Shown: in pieces, positions 36,573-49,420 of the stretch
How the letters are laid out: each line of letters opens with the position of its first letter
Numbering within the stretch: the stretch's first letter is position 1
Origin: Euryodendron excelsum
Taxonomy: Eukaryota > Streptophyta > Magnoliopsida > Ericales > Pentaphylacaceae
Length of the DNA stretch: 64,000 nucleotides
Assembly (NCBI GenBank): GCA_033060915.1
Contig: CM065379.1
Span: forward strand, 34,263,318 to 34,327,317
Reading direction: 5' to 3'
Notes under the pieces: generated by a model
The model's input: the letters and a program-made list of their open reading frames with translations, nothing else
What the model was told of the DNA's origin: nothing
Database searches by the model: none
Made by a program: the position numbers and the translations under genes

Positions 36573-39538
36573 CAAGCCTCCCTCTTTGCATATTCAAGCA
36601 TAAAAAACACTAGCAAAACTCTGCAGAAGTAGCCTCAGAACTCCGAAATCCTCTATACAACTCACTCTCCAAGCACCTAAGTTAGATTCAACCTCTCTCT
36701 AGCATATACACTCAATCTATAAAGCTTCCAATGCCATAGAAGAGTCATTCCTAGCCCCTTTAAGCCTCACTAAGGTCAATCAAGTTCAAGACAAGTTATT
36801 CATGGAAGCTTGAAAGTGGTTTGAAGACAAAGGTGGTTTTCTCTTTTACATTTTTCCATTCCTACTCTTCTCTTCTCCCTCCTAGCCTACGTAGGCAATT
36901 CTCTATTTTAAACTCCCATTTTCTATCCCCCTTTCTTACATGCTTAAAATAAGTGAGTTCCTAGTTCATGCTTACAGGAAAGCTTGTGAGAGCTACCGTG
37001 TAGGAGGAACTTTTACTAGCCCACTTTAAGATGGCATGGCCTTTAAGCACCTTGCAATTTGGTGTCGCCTCAAGCCTTGTATGATCTCATGATCCCTCTT
37101 TTGCATATGGTTATCACACCCATGTATTGCATGATTGGCTCTATATTTCATGTTCAAAGCCATTTTTCAAACCCCTTGACATTTTTAATCTTTACATATT
37201 TTTCAAAATCCATATTCAAGTGTATTCCTAAAAAAAATGGTTCTAAGAATTGGTTCCTTGAAGCCTAGGTCAAACTCTCAATTTCCAAGTCTTAGAGAAC
37301 CCTCCTTAAAGTCCCTTGACCTTACTTTGTATTATTGCATTATACTATATTCAAGTTGCATTAAAATGGTTTGTAAACCTTGTATTTCACTTTGATTTTC
37401 AAAGTTGTGTTCTCTTGAATTTTGTAATTGAAATGGTCCTCATGGAACCCTTTTTTGAGTGGTCTTCTCATTTATTGACTATAGGAACCCTAGCTCACTA
37501 GAATAGTTTTTCTACACTCGAAAATTGGATTTCAAAACAACCCTCTTTAAGAAGAGTTCTCAAAAGTTCATTTACTCTAATTTGCATAAAAATGGTTTTC
37601 CAAAACAGCCAACTTTATCTTGACTTTTAAAACTTTTGCTCCCTTGAATATTGTGGTTGGAATGGTCCCATGGAGTCCTCTTTGAAGTGACTTCCCTCAA
37701 ATCAACTATATGAACCCTTATCGTTTAGCGTGGTTTTCAACATCTTAAAAGTGGTTTTGCAAAACCCCTTTTCCAAAAATAATTTTCAAAGGTTCATTCT
37801 CTTTAATTTTCAATCAAAAAAAATCTTCAAAACTATCCATTTAATATTAATTTTCACAAGTTTTTCTTTCTTGAGTTAGTGGTTGAAATGGTTCCGATGC
37901 AACTGTCTCTTGAGTGGTTCCAAATACCAACCATATGAACCCAACATTCACTTGAGTGGTTTTCATAAAATAGTTTTCAAAACAAACTTTTAAGTTTCAT
38001 GCATAAAACCATCTTTCCAAAACCACTAGATCCAAACCCTAGCTCAAAATGACCTTCCAACCCTAGGTTGACTTGACCCTTGAAGGATCGACACATTAAG
38101 TGTGACCTCCTAAGGTCCATATAGGGTGTCCAACCCTAAATGCTTTTCAAAACCCTTTTTCAAATGTCTTTTTCAAACATCACACTCTTGAAGCAACCTT
38201 AATCCTTCATTGGTTAGGATTGTTAAAGTATAAGTGAGATATTCAAGGAGAGTTCTATAACCCAAAAGTCTTAAAAACCAAAAGGAAGTTTCTACCCCCT
38301 TTTCCAAACATGTTTTCAAAACTCATAGCCCACATGGAGTTTAGTTCTTCAATGACTAACCTCTTAAAGGTGATGAAAACATTAAACATGCCTTTCATAA
38401 GGTATCCAAAAACTATTTTCAAAAGCTTTTCAAAGACAAATTCACAAAAGTATTTCCAATCCAAACTCTACCTCCAAAGTTTTCAAAACAAAACTTCAAA
38501 ATCTTTCGAAAACTCCCATGAGTTGTTTCAAAACACTTTCAAAACTCCTTTGAGTTATTTCAAAATATTCCAAAACTCCCTTTAGTTTTTTCAAAAACAT
38601 TTCAAAACTCCCTTGAGTTAATTTCAAAAACTTTTAAAATCATCTTAAAACCCGATTTCAAAATCATTCAAAATATCTTAAGTCCTATTTCAAAGGTATT
38701 TTTCAAAACTCTCAAGTTCTCTTTTTTCAAAGACCTCAAACTGTCTTCAAACCTTTTCAAAAACCTCAACATGTCTTCAAAGTATTCCAAAGGCCCCAAT
38801 GTGTCTCTTTTCTATCGGGCCATTGCCCGAACTACGAATGACCTGATTCTTGCCAAATTAGATATGTAGGTAACCTGAAATGGTGCGGTCATAACATTTA
38901 TTCCAGCTCAAGTTTCCTTTTCAAAAGTTTTCATCAAGTCAAAATTTTCATCCCAAATCACTTCAAAACTTTCTATTTTTAAACATCTTTTTAAAACACA
39001 TGCATTATGCATCATTCATCCAAAAAGTGACGGTCAAACCCCGTTTTCAAAACTCTAAAATGGATGCAAATGGACAATTAGTAACTGGTGATTCAAGTGA
39101 GTGAACTAAGGGTGATTAGGCATGTAGGTACTGAAAGGGCGGGGTAGGGTGATGATCTTAGGATATCTTCCCTACACGTAACCAACCCCTAGACCATAGA
39201 TTTCTATTTCGAAGACCAAAATTAGAGTCACGTTTTCAAAAGGGCTTTCAAAAGGTTATTAAGACCTCTTTTCCAAAACCGTCTTAAAAATGACATTTTC
39301 AAAACCTTTTCGAAAAACCTAAGTTTGGTCTTCGGATTATACTTAGTTTTAGGTGACCTAATACATATTTAACTATGTTAGGTGGTGACTAAACTTTTTT
39401 TCAAAAGCCCTTATTCAAATCAATTTCAAGATCAAACCTAGTCGCACTTTTCATTCTAAGAGGATGAGTTTTAACGAGAGAGTATCGTGCTTTTTCCTGA
39501 GCCAATAAAGCTTGGTTTAAAAATTGAGGCATGACAGC

Positions 39539-39556
39539 TGGCGACTCCACTGGGGA
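39539..39556 (+). other. F primer-binding site
   Basis: TGGCGACTCCACTGGGGA begins 2 nt after the LTR end. It starts with TGG, complementary to a tRNA CCA end, and matches the type of PBS (tRNA-Arg) known for Ogre/Tat elements. The tRNA identity is from memory and was not aligned here. This is the only intact PBS in the window, and it confirms LTR orientation. Confidence 0.8.
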
Positions 39557-40407
39557 CACTTAGAGGGTTAGGCCATTATCATGTCTTTTCACCCTTTGCT
39601 CACCCAGAATCTCCGGTTGCTTTGTCCAATCTTATCCACTTTTCTAAATCTTTCCAAGTTCCCAAAAAGTTTTTCAAAATCCTAAGTTTGTTAAAATAAA
39701 CATTATTTGTCAATTTTTTTTTTAAAGTGTCATCGCTTGCATTCATTGCTTAGATTCATGCTCTTGCGTCGACATCCACTTGCATGCTCTTGCATTGGTC
39801 ATCTGTTTTATCTTGCATTAAGTTTTTCAAGAAGTTACTAACTCCTTGCATTTTTCTTATAGGTGAATTTTATGTCATATTAACTGTCATGTATGTGATG
39901 AATGAGCAGAATGTGATTTGTATTGTTGGGTCCTTTCTTCCATTTTCAAATATTCCACACACACTTGGTGCGCTCACTTGCATTTGCATTTTTACATAAT
40001 TACATGGTTACTACCGTTCTATATAGAAGGGGAAACAGTATATTAACTGTGGGCATATACTATGTCAGTTTCTTAGTTTAGGTATCTTGATAGTTTCCTC
40101 ACTCGAACCGCAAACCAAAGATGGGGTTCACCTTGTTAGGGGTGGGCACTGGAAGGTTGAAGGTTCGTGAACTAAGCGTTTTAGGAAGCATTAGTAAATC
40201 CCCAACCTTATGTTCTTGCAGCACCTTATGCATAGCCAAACCTCTACTGGATTTAAGACACGTGCGTCAATGTCAAAAGTAAGAAGGAAAGGGCGACCGC
40301 TTTACTTTCTCTTATATTCTGCTCAATTTATGCTGTTGTGCTACTCAATTCCCATCGTTACGATTTTTATACGTCTTTTGCATCATAACTGTTCATGCAT
40401 CCATTCT

Positions 40408-41580
40408 CATCTCAAGGCAAGAGTTTCCAAAGTAACTTAAGTTATTGTATTTCCATGCAACTGATTTACCCCTAGAAAATGGCCTAAAGTCCTTCTCATT
40501 CAAATCAAGCCAACCAAAACCCTTAACGGTATGAAGTGATCCTAAGGACTCATGGCATGCATCAAAGTCATCTCATAGAGAGGGGCCCTAATCCCTCTTT
40601 ACTCATGGAAATAGGGTTGCTAAAAAGACAAGGAGCAATCCAGAATCAAGGTGTCTCATCGACCTCCATCAAAGAAGGCGAATCCGAAGACTCAAGAGTA
40701 GTTTTAGATTTCAAATGTAAAAATAGAATAGGCGAAAGTCCCAAGGAAAATGTTCCCCTTCCCCTTCAAATTTACTTTTAATTCCATATACAAAAAAAGA
40801 GAGAATAAAATGCAATAAAATTGTCCTTCCTACTCTCATTAAATGAATGCAAAAATGTGTGAACGAATGAATGGACATGATCTCACAGGTACGGTATTGC
40901 ATATAGGGGCAACCCCTTATCTCCAAAAGTAAGTCAATACATCATGCTTAGTCCCCCACTCAAAGTAGGGGCACCCCTAGAGCATGGGTTGCATAAAAAT
41001 CTCCAATCCAAAGGCACTAACTTCTCATTTTTTTTTTTACATTCTCTTTTCTTCTCTCTCATCTCCAAAGGCTAAGAGATCCAAAAGGTGAAGCAAAAAC
41101 GAAAAGGGGGTCTTCTAAATTGCCTATTCATTGCCATTATACTGCCCATGTATTTACTATTAGGCTCATGCATTAATATCCATCCCAGGATAAGAGTTCC
41201 AAAAAACTCAAGTTATTGCATTCTCATGCATTCAATTAACCGTAGAGGAAAAGGGATGATCCAATCTTATGCTAATCAAATCTACCAAAACCTCTGAAGG
41301 TTTCTCCAACTCGAAGGATTCATGGCATGCATAGGACCATATCTCAAGAGAAGCCCAAATCTCTCTCCATCCATGGAGGCGGGATTGCCTAAACAAAGAA
41401 GCATTAATTGGCCCATGCCAAAGAGGTATTGTATTGCACACAGGGGCAAAACCACACCTCTAAAATGGACTAAACATTATACCTAGATTCCCTCAAATAA
41501 GGGACTTTCATAGGAGATGTATTGCATAAAATCTTTAAGTCCACATGCTAACTGCATTTTGTTTTTCTTTTTTCAGGTCC
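40408..41580 (+). repeat. Imperfect large direct duplication in F internal region
   Basis: Landmarks recur in the same order with an offset of about 770: AAGAGTTTCCAAAGTAACTT / AAGAGTTCCAAAAAACTC (40419 / 41190), ATTCATGGCATGCAT-like (about 40550 / 41322), TCTCTTTACTCATGGA / TCTCTCCATCCATGGA (about 40594 / 41361), TATTGCATATAGGGGCAA / TATTGCACACAGGGGCAA (about 40895 / 41432), CATAAAAATCT / CATAAAATCT. The second copy is shorter. Divergence indicates an old duplication. Confidence 0.65.
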
Positions 41581-43339
41581 AAGAGCACAGTCAAACTGAT
41601 AAAATCCCTCTAGCATCCTGCCCAATTCATAATTCATGCAAAGCCATGACCTTGACACCATGTTGCCACTCCACCAGACCTTAAACTTTTGAAGTCATCC
41701 ATGTGCAATCAGATAACGCACACGACAAATGGACTGTGAAGTATACTAGCGTGATTCCAAAACCAGTCTGAGCGGTTTATTTTGGAAAAGGGAGATTTCT
41801 TTCAAACCCGTCTTTCAATTTTCAATTCTAATTTGAGCATAATAGTAACATCATGTAAATGAAAAGGATCCAAAGTTTTCATGTTCATGTTATTGTCTCA
41901 TGGAACTTCATGAATGATATTTTCTTCTTCAGGAATTTTTCCTTCAAAATGTTTTATCATGACTTGGAGGATGGGATAGCATAAGCACTACCTTCCGCAG
42001 AGACAATCTCTAACTCTTGAAAGAGGGGAGAGAAGAATAGGAAGTACAGAGAAAAGAAAAATAGGGTGAGAGATGAGAATCAATCACGTAGCTCATTGAA
42101 ATCCAAAGAGTGACCCCCAAAGGATGTCTTGGCAAAGCAGCAAGTAGCTACATCTTCAAAAGGAAGATTAACGCATATTGGCAAACTCGAGTTGATTGAA
42201 CCAAAAAGATTTTTGATTATGTTTGTCTTACATGTGAACAATTATTAGGGCAAATATTTAATTAGTGATGTGCATACTTGTTTGAGATTGAATCTTGTGT
42301 GCATAATCACTTGTATAAATATGAGTTAATGGTTTTGATGATCTTTACCATATTAGTGATTCATGTTTAACTTAATGCACACTTCTTGAGATTTCTTAGA
42401 ATCTAGAATCCGCCTTTATGATCTATTTTAGCTAGTTCTGCCATTGTTAAAAATTTACGACTTATTACACACCTAGATTGACCTTTTGTTGATTTCATCT
42501 CGCATCACTTATGGAAAAGGGCTACCAGTGAGTGTGAGTGCAGCTACCGTTGTTATGTGACAAGAGGGGAAGGCTACCTACTCATGTGTGTGAAAGCTGC
42601 CATATCTTTATGTTTCAATATTTCCACCATTGGAGAGATAGAGTTGGAATTTCATCCAAAAAAAAAAAGAAAAGAAGAGGATCATGGGATGAGATAGGTT
42701 TAACTTCTAAGTGTGTCAATTTTGCAAGCTATTAGACATGGTACGTCATCCTAGATCATGCCCAGGGTCTATATTCTCATTAGTCTCTGTGAAGTTCATG
42801 CTTACACCACTACATTGTCACTAATATGGTTTTGATCATCTCACGACTAATTGTGCTCATTTTGTGTGGTTTTGTGCATATTCGATATTGATCTTTTCAA
42901 GCTAAGCCCCATCTTGATATTCATGAATCTATATTTGCCCTAAATTGATTGATAATGTCTTTATAGGGCTCTCATAATTTGAAAAGTTCAATGGTTCTAC
43001 CAAAAAAATAAAATAAAATTGGGCTTTCCGGCACTTTTAAATAGCTTTCAAAGTCTTCTCAGACTAAAGACGGAAGCTACCTATTGCTTTGCTAAAAGGG
43101 TAATATCGGTCATCACTCAAGAGCCTTACTTTGAGGAGTTTTCCTTTTCAGCAAAAGAGAGGGGGAGAACAAGTCAATAAGTTAAATCTCTGAAAGTGAT
43201 GCAAATGCTATCACATCCTAGCAAGAAAAGGGCAGAACCTGGAAGGGGAATCCCAAGAGAAGAACATAAGTTCAAAAGGCTGCCTGATCTTCAGATATAA
43301 TACTCATAACTGAACCTGAATCCCAACGCAACCTCGGAG

Positions 43340-43640
43340 CATGCATTCATTTTCATCCATTATAGAACATGTGCACTTATAAAAAAGTATAACATGCATT
43401 CAATTCTATTCCTGTATAAACCTGTGCATTCATCAAAAAGTATGACTTGCATTCAATTCCATTCATATATAAACCTGTGCATTCATTAAAAAGTATGACA
43501 TGCATTCAATTCCATTCAATGCATAAGCTTGTGCATTCATAAAAAAAATATGATATACATTCATTTCAATCCCTGTGTAAACCTATACATTCATTTATCT
43601 ATATTCGTGTCTAATCTGTGCATCAATCTATGGGTATAAC
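43340..43640 (+). repeat. 53-bp tandem array in F
   Basis: About five to six copies of a unit built on CATGCATTCAATTCCATTC, TATAAACCTGTGCATTCAT and AAAAAGTATGA. The CATGCATT anchor or its variant recurs at about 43342, 43393, 43446, 43499 and 43553. Confidence 0.75.
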
Positions 43641-44799
43641 ACATATCATTCTAACTTCCTGTGAAAACTTTAAACAGCTTAATCCGACCTTTTTCAAACA
43701 ATGAAGACTGGGGCAACATCCACCCTTGACCTCCTCAATTAATTTTGGAAAGCTTGATTCAACCTTCTCAAATCATTAAAACAAGGGCAATGACTCACCC
43801 AACACCTCCCGTTCAATTTCAAACCAGTTGATCCATTAAAAAAAAAAAAAAGAACCCACCAAAGATGTTCGGCCCACTAGATTCCTCAAAATTTTCAAAA
43901 AAGACTTCACCCCCTTTAGAAACAAACTTAAGACGTTTGACTTCAAAGAAGCACAACTCCTCAGAAGACATGTCAGCAAGAATCCTATTATGCCTAGCAA
44001 AAGTAGAATTTGATAATCAAGCAAATATCGAGTATTATGATCTCAAGAAATCTCAATCCAATAGGCCACAAATGTCTCCCCATCAAGTTCCAAGACAGAA
44101 GAATTACAAGATGGAGTCGTCTTTGATGATTTCCCAGGCTCAACCATCTCCAAAGTTTCAAGGTAAAGCCCAGGTATACGTATAACGGAATTGCCTCAAA
44201 ATCAACTTTAAAAAAAAAAAAAGAAACAAACAAAAACTCTTGCTTTCTTTCAAACTCAAAATCAATTTTCTAAAGTCAAATAAGTTTTTCTAAAATTTTC
44301 CTTCAAAAAGTTACAATTCTAAACAAATTCTAGGTTTTCCAATCTTTTTCCTTCAAAAAGCTTCAACTCAAAATCAATCTCTAGGTTTTCTAAACTTTTT
44401 TCTTCAAAAAGCTTCCATTCTAATCAGTCCCTAGGTTTTCTAAACAATATCCTTGAAAAACGTTTCATATCAAAATCATTTTACCAGTTTTCCAAAGCTT
44501 TTTTTTTCAAAAAGTTTAATCTCAAAAACATTTATCAGGTTTCTTGAGCTTTTTTTTTTTATCAAAAGCTCTATTTTTCAAAAATCTTGGGTTTTCAAGC
44601 TTTTGCCTCAAAAAGCCTAATTTTCAAAGATTTGGGTTTTTTTTTTAGCTTTTGCCTCAAAAAGCTTAACTTTTCAAATTTTAGGTTTTCAAGCATTCGC
44701 CTAAAAAAGCTTTAACTTTTAAAATTTCAGGTTTCCTAGCTTTTGCCTAAAAAAGCTTAGCTTTCCCAAATTTTTAAGTTTCCAAGCTTCCTGCAAAAA

Positions 44800-45995
44800 A
44801 GCAGATTGAGTTTCTGAGCTATCTTCGTCAAAAATAGATTGGGTTTTTGAGTTTCCTCCGAAAAAGTAGATTGGGTTTTTGAGCTTCCTTCGAAAAAAGC
44901 AAATTGGGTTTTAGAGCTTCCTCCGAAAAAGAAGATTGGATTTCAGAGCTTCCTCTGAAAAAGCAGATTGGGTTTTTGAGCTTCCTTCCAAAGAGCAATT
45001 CGGGTTTTCGAGTTTCCTCTGAAAAAGCAGATTGGATTTTAGAGCTTCCTTTGAATGAGCAGATCGAGTTTTTGAGCTTCCTCCCAAAAAGTAAATTGAG
45101 TTTCCAAGCTTCCTCTAAAAAAGCAGATTGCATTTTCGAGCTTCCTCCGAAAAAGCAAAACGGGTTTTCGAGTTTCCTCCAAAAAAGCAGATTGGATTTT
45201 AGAGCTTCCTCCGAATAAGCAGATTGCATTTTCGAGCTTCCTCCAAAAAAACATATTGGGTTTTTAAGCTTTCTCCATCAAAAGTAGATTAGGTTTTCGA
45301 GCTTCCTCTTAAAAAGAAAATTGGGTTTCCAAGCTTCCTCCGAAAAAAGTAGAGTAGGTTTCCTAGCTTTCTCCAAAAAAAGCAAATTAGGTTTCCGAGC
45401 TTTTTCTATCAAAAACAAATTGGGTTTTAGAGCTTTCTCTGAAAAAGCAGATTGGGTTTCAGAGCTTCCTTCAAAAAGTAGATTGGGTTTTAGAGATTCC
45501 TCCAAAAAAGCAAATTAGGTTTAAGTGCCATCTTTGAAAAAGCAAATTGGATTTCAAAGCTTCATCCAAAAGAGCAGATTGGGTTTCAGAGCTTCCTTCG
45601 TCAAAATCAAATTGGGTTTTAGAGCTTCCTCAGAAAAAGCAGATTGAATTTTCAAGCTTTCTCCAAAAAAAGCAGATTGGGTTTCAGAGTTTTCTTTAAA
45701 AAAGTAAATTGGGTTTTCGAGCTTCCTCCAAAAAAAGCAAATTGAGTTTCTGAGCTTTTTCCGAAAAAGCAGATCGGGCTTTCGAGCTTTTCCATCAAAA
45801 GCAAATTTGGGCTTCTGAGCTTCCTCCTAAAAAACATATTGGGTTTTTGAGCTTCCTCTAAAAAAGCAGATTGGGTTCCTAAGCATTCTTTAAAAAAGCA
45901 GATTGGGTTTTCGAGCATTCTCCGTCAAAATCAGATCAGGTTTCCAAGCTTTCTTCGTCAAAAGCACGTTTGGTTTTAAGTTTTCTCCAACACCC
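44800..45995 (+). repeat. 32-bp satellite next to F purine tract
   Basis: About 36 copies of a unit of 32-34 bases made of GAGCTTCCTCCGAAAAAGCA and GATTGGGTTTTC. The region ends about 120 bases before the purine tract. Tat/Ogre elements are known to amplify tandem repeats in exactly this 3' untranslated region, and such arrays can seed free satellites. Open frames on both strands in this stretch reflect the repeat and not a protein. Confidence 0.85.
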
Positions 45996-46117
45996 AAAAC
46001 ACTTTTTCACCTTAAAACTTTAAAATGCGAGCTTTCTTCTATTCTGGTCCCTCCGATCGCCTCGTGGTTAACATGGGATCCTTCCTTTTTCATTTTTTGT
46101 CTTTGACAAGCAAAGAT

Positions 46118-46134
46118 AGAAAAAGAGGGGCAGC
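46118..46134 (+). other. F polypurine tract
   Basis: AGAAAAAGAGGGGCAGC lies directly before the 3' LTR start TGTAAGCATCCC. The same tract stands before the R1 and R2 3' LTRs on the opposite strand. Confidence 0.8.
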
Positions 46135-47609
46135 TGTAAGCATCCCATTTTTGCCCACTCGATAATCTCTAGCTTGACTGAACTCCCTTTTAAAACCACA
46201 CAGGAATATCTAAGCCCAAACTAACCTTTAAACCTCTATTTAATCAAATCAACCGTTTCTCGGGCCCTCTAAGCCCACCAGAAGCCCAATCACCAAAATG
46301 CCCCCAAGCATCGTCCAATCTAACACATCTTCCTTAAGATGGTATGTCCATTAAATTTAAACCCAATCTAGTCTACCAATCGCCTCCCGGGCCCATTAGG
46401 CCCAAACGAAGTCTAATCACCATTATGGGCCCCCACTATAGGCATGTCTTTGAGAAAGTTTAAAATTTCTCTAGACGGTAAGTCCACCCTTCAAAAATGC
46501 TCTTAGGCAATCAAGCGTACTTAGTATGCCATCGTGACCAATTCTGGTCCCGTTTTGGCCAACTTCAATCAAAATGACCGTTTTGCCCCTAGGCTCCTCA
46601 ACACAATACAAATCTCTCCAAACAGTGAAAACATCTTCTAGGACTATTCCCGAATAGTCCAGCACGCTTAAATATGCCACTCCAATCCATTCTAAGCCTT
46701 TTCAACTAATTTTAATCAAAATGACCATTTTATCCCTGGTGGCCCAAGTGTGCCCTAAAACGACACCGGCTCTGGGTACCAAATTGGCAGATCTTATCAT
46801 ACTCCCATGTTCAATCCAAGGTGACCCCCGTGACTTTAAACACTTCCAAGTCAACAAAAGTCTCATGGAACATCTCACAGATGTTCCGCTAGGGTTGTCT
46901 TTTTCTCCCGATTCTCGGATTATAACGCACCGTCAAATACCTTAAGAAATGTGTGAATCAAGCAATTTCCAAAAGCAAGTCCATAGGTGATACGACTCTA
47001 TTCACATTGATACGACTCGATTGAATAGATAGCTTCCTGAAGCCCCAGATCGCATGGCTAAAAAATTGTCACTTTTAGTAATCCCTGGAGTGTCTCATAG
47101 ACGCTTTGCTAGGGTTGTCTTTTTCTCCAATTTCCTAATTATAACGCATCGTCAAACGAGTTGAGAAATGTATAAATTAGAGAATTTCCAAAAGTATTTC
47201 AAGAGCACTTTTTATCGGTGTGGTCCGATAGTAGAGATCACTTCCTGAAGGCCCTAATCATGTGGCCCAAAAATTTTACTTTTAACATCCACAGAGCGTA
47301 TCACAGATGCTCTGCAAAAATTTGTTTTCATACACACTTCTTGAGGAGATATCTCACTCTTCTGAATACTTTTCAAGCTCCTTGAAAATTCTCGGTTCTT
47401 AAGAAACACTAGGAGAACATCGTGGACATGACCGATTTCTCCGAATCTTTCTTGGATTGCACAATTATCAAGGCAAAGTTAACATGAAAATTCCCGGTGG
47501 TGGAGCATATGCGACATGCACCCAGATTGTGATTAGATAGATCAAAACTTTGTTTGCTCCCTAAGTTGAGTTAGTACAGAGTGTGCTACGTGGCATTCAA
47601 ATAGTAAAA

Positions 47610-47701
47610 TAGTATTGGCACATGTATTACATGCGCTAGGGCAAAAATTGCCTAGGTGCATGTCGTACATGCGCCAGACCTCACTACTTTGCCTATAAAT
47701 A
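47610..47701 (+). promoter_or_regulatory. F 3' LTR promoter
   Basis: GGCACATGTATTACATGCGC, GGGCAA-AAA-TTGCCT and GGTGCATGTCGTACATGCGCC followed by TATAAATA at 47694-47701. The third stem is nearly perfect (GGTGCATGT / ACATGCGCC), better than in the 5' LTR. Confidence 0.65.
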
Positions 47702-49164
47702 CAAGCCTTCCCCTCTGCATATTCAAGCATTGAAAATAATAGCAAAACTCTACAAAAGTAGCCTCAGAACTCTAAAATCCTCTATACGCCTCACCCTCTA
47801 AGCACCTAAATTAGATTTAACCTCTCTCTAGCCTATACATTCCATCTAAAAAGCTTCAATGCTATAGAAAAGCAATTTCTAGCCCCTTCAAGCCTCTCTA
47901 AGGCCATTCAAGTTCAAGACAAGTCATTCATGGAAGCTTAAAAGTGGTTTGAAGACAAAGATGGTATTCTCTTTTACATTTGCCATTCCCACTCTTCTCT
48001 TCTCCTTCCTAGCCTATTTAAGTTATTCTCTATTTTAAATCCCCATCTTCTATCCCTTTTTCTTGCATACTTGAAACAAGTGAGTTTCTAGTTTATACTT
48101 AGAGGAAAGCTTATGAGAGCCATCGTGTAGGGGGATCTCTCACTAGTCTACTTTAAGATGGTATGGCCTTGGTGCACCTTGCAATTTGGTGTGGCCTCTA
48201 GCCTTGTATGATCTCATGACCCCTCTTTTGCATATGGTTATCACACTCATGTATTGCATGATTGGCTCCATTTTTCAAACCCCTTGGCATTTGTAATCTC
48301 TACACATTTTTCAAAATCCATATTCACGTTTATTCTTAAAAAAAAAAAAATGGTTGTAAGAATTGGTTCCTTGAAATCTAGGTCAAACTCTCAATTTTTA
48401 TGTCTTAGAGAACCCTTCTTAAAGTCCCTTGACCTCACTTGGTATCATTGCATTCTACTATCTTCAAGTTGCATTAAAATGGTTTATAAACCTTGTATTT
48501 CACTTTGATTTTCAAAGTTTTGTTCTCTTGAGTTTTGTGGTTGAAATGGTGCTCATGGAACCCTCTCTTGAGTGGTCTCCTCATTTATTGATCATAGGAA
48601 TCCTAGCTCACCATAATAGTTTTTCTACACTCCAAAATTAGATTTCAAAACAAACCTCTTTAGGAAGGGTTCTCAAAAGTTCATTCACTCTAATTTGCAT
48701 AAAAATGATTTTTCAAAACAACTATCTTCATATTGATTTTTAGAAGTTTTGCTCTCTTAAATACTGTGGTTATAATGGTCCTATGGAGTCCTCTTTGAAG
48801 TGACTTCCCTCAAATCAACCATATGAACCCTTATTCTTTAGAGTGGTTTTCAACATTTTTAAAGCGATTTTGTAAACTCCCCTTTCTAAAAATAATTTTC
48901 AAATGTTCATTCTTTCTAATTTTCAATCAAAAAAGTCTTCAAAACTATCCATTTAATATTAATTTTCACAAGTTTTACTCTTTGAGTTAGTGGTTGAAAT
49001 GGTTCCAAGGTAACCTTCTCTTGAGTGGTTTCCGAATACCAACCATATAAACCCAACACTCACTTGAGTGGTTTTCAAAACAAACTTTCAAGTTTCATGC
49101 ATAAAATCACCGTTCCAAAACTGCTAGGTCCAAACCCTAGTTCAAAACGACCTTCCAACCCTAG

Positions 49165-49420
49165 GTAAACTTGACCCTAGTTGTCCAATCTTAGGTTAAA
49201 CTAACCCAAGGTTGTCAACCCTCGGTCACCTTAACCCTAAGTTAATCTAACCCAAGTTAGTCAATCCTAGATCATCTTAACCCTAGGTTGACCTAACTCT
49301 AGTTAGTTAACCCTAGGTCAATCTAACTCTAGTTCAACTTAACCTTAGTTGTCTAACCCTAGGTTAACCTAACCCAGGTTAATTAACCCTAGGTTAACCC
49401 AGCCAAGGTTAGTAAATCTC
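49165..49420 (+). repeat. CCTAGGTTAACC minisatellite in F 3' LTR
   Basis: Irregular tandem units such as AACCCTAGGTTAACCTAACC and CAAGGTTAGTCAACCCT-like text, reverse complement of the array at 25640-25900 in R2. Absent from the F 5' LTR. Confidence 0.75.

Larger units (their letters stand above)
35007..39536 (+). mobile_element. F 5' LTR (4530 bp)
   Basis: Starts TGTAAGCACCC, ends TTGAGGCATGACA (both CpGs of the family's GGCGCGACA end lost). Contains U3 hairpin repeats (35740-36190), GCATGTAC palindromes (36488-36555), TATAAATA at 36565-36572, a leader with weak telo-box relatives, and the ACGTAGGCAACC-type block (about 38858-38892, here ATATGTAGGTAACC). Relative to the 3' LTR it lacks about 545 bases around 38060, including the CCTAGGGTTAAC array. 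Confidence 0.88.
39557..46117 (+). mobile_element. F internal region, no gag-pol
   Basis: No domain is recognisable in any frame. What can be seen: an imperfect direct duplication of about 760-base step (copy 1 from about 40408, copy 2 from about 41183); a 53-base tandem array (43340-43640); a stretch at 43690-43830 shared with R1; degenerate CTTCAAAAAGCTT repeats (44280-44800); and a 32-base satellite (44800-45995). The ORF at 43865-44185 (106 codons) has no family I recognise and is bordered by low-complexity DNA. The frames at 44828-46106 come from the satellite. Confidence 0.6.

Noticed and set aside
43865..44185. 106-codon plus-strand ORF in F as a gag or accessory gene
   Set aside because: No zinc knuckle or other known motif, bounded by poly-A and low-complexity DNA, and no counterpart seen in R1. 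Left as unsupported.
44800..45995. CRISPR-like array (many about 32-base repeats)
   Set aside because: Repeats are contiguous with no unique spacers, diverged from each other, and lie in the 3' region of a plant retrotransposon.
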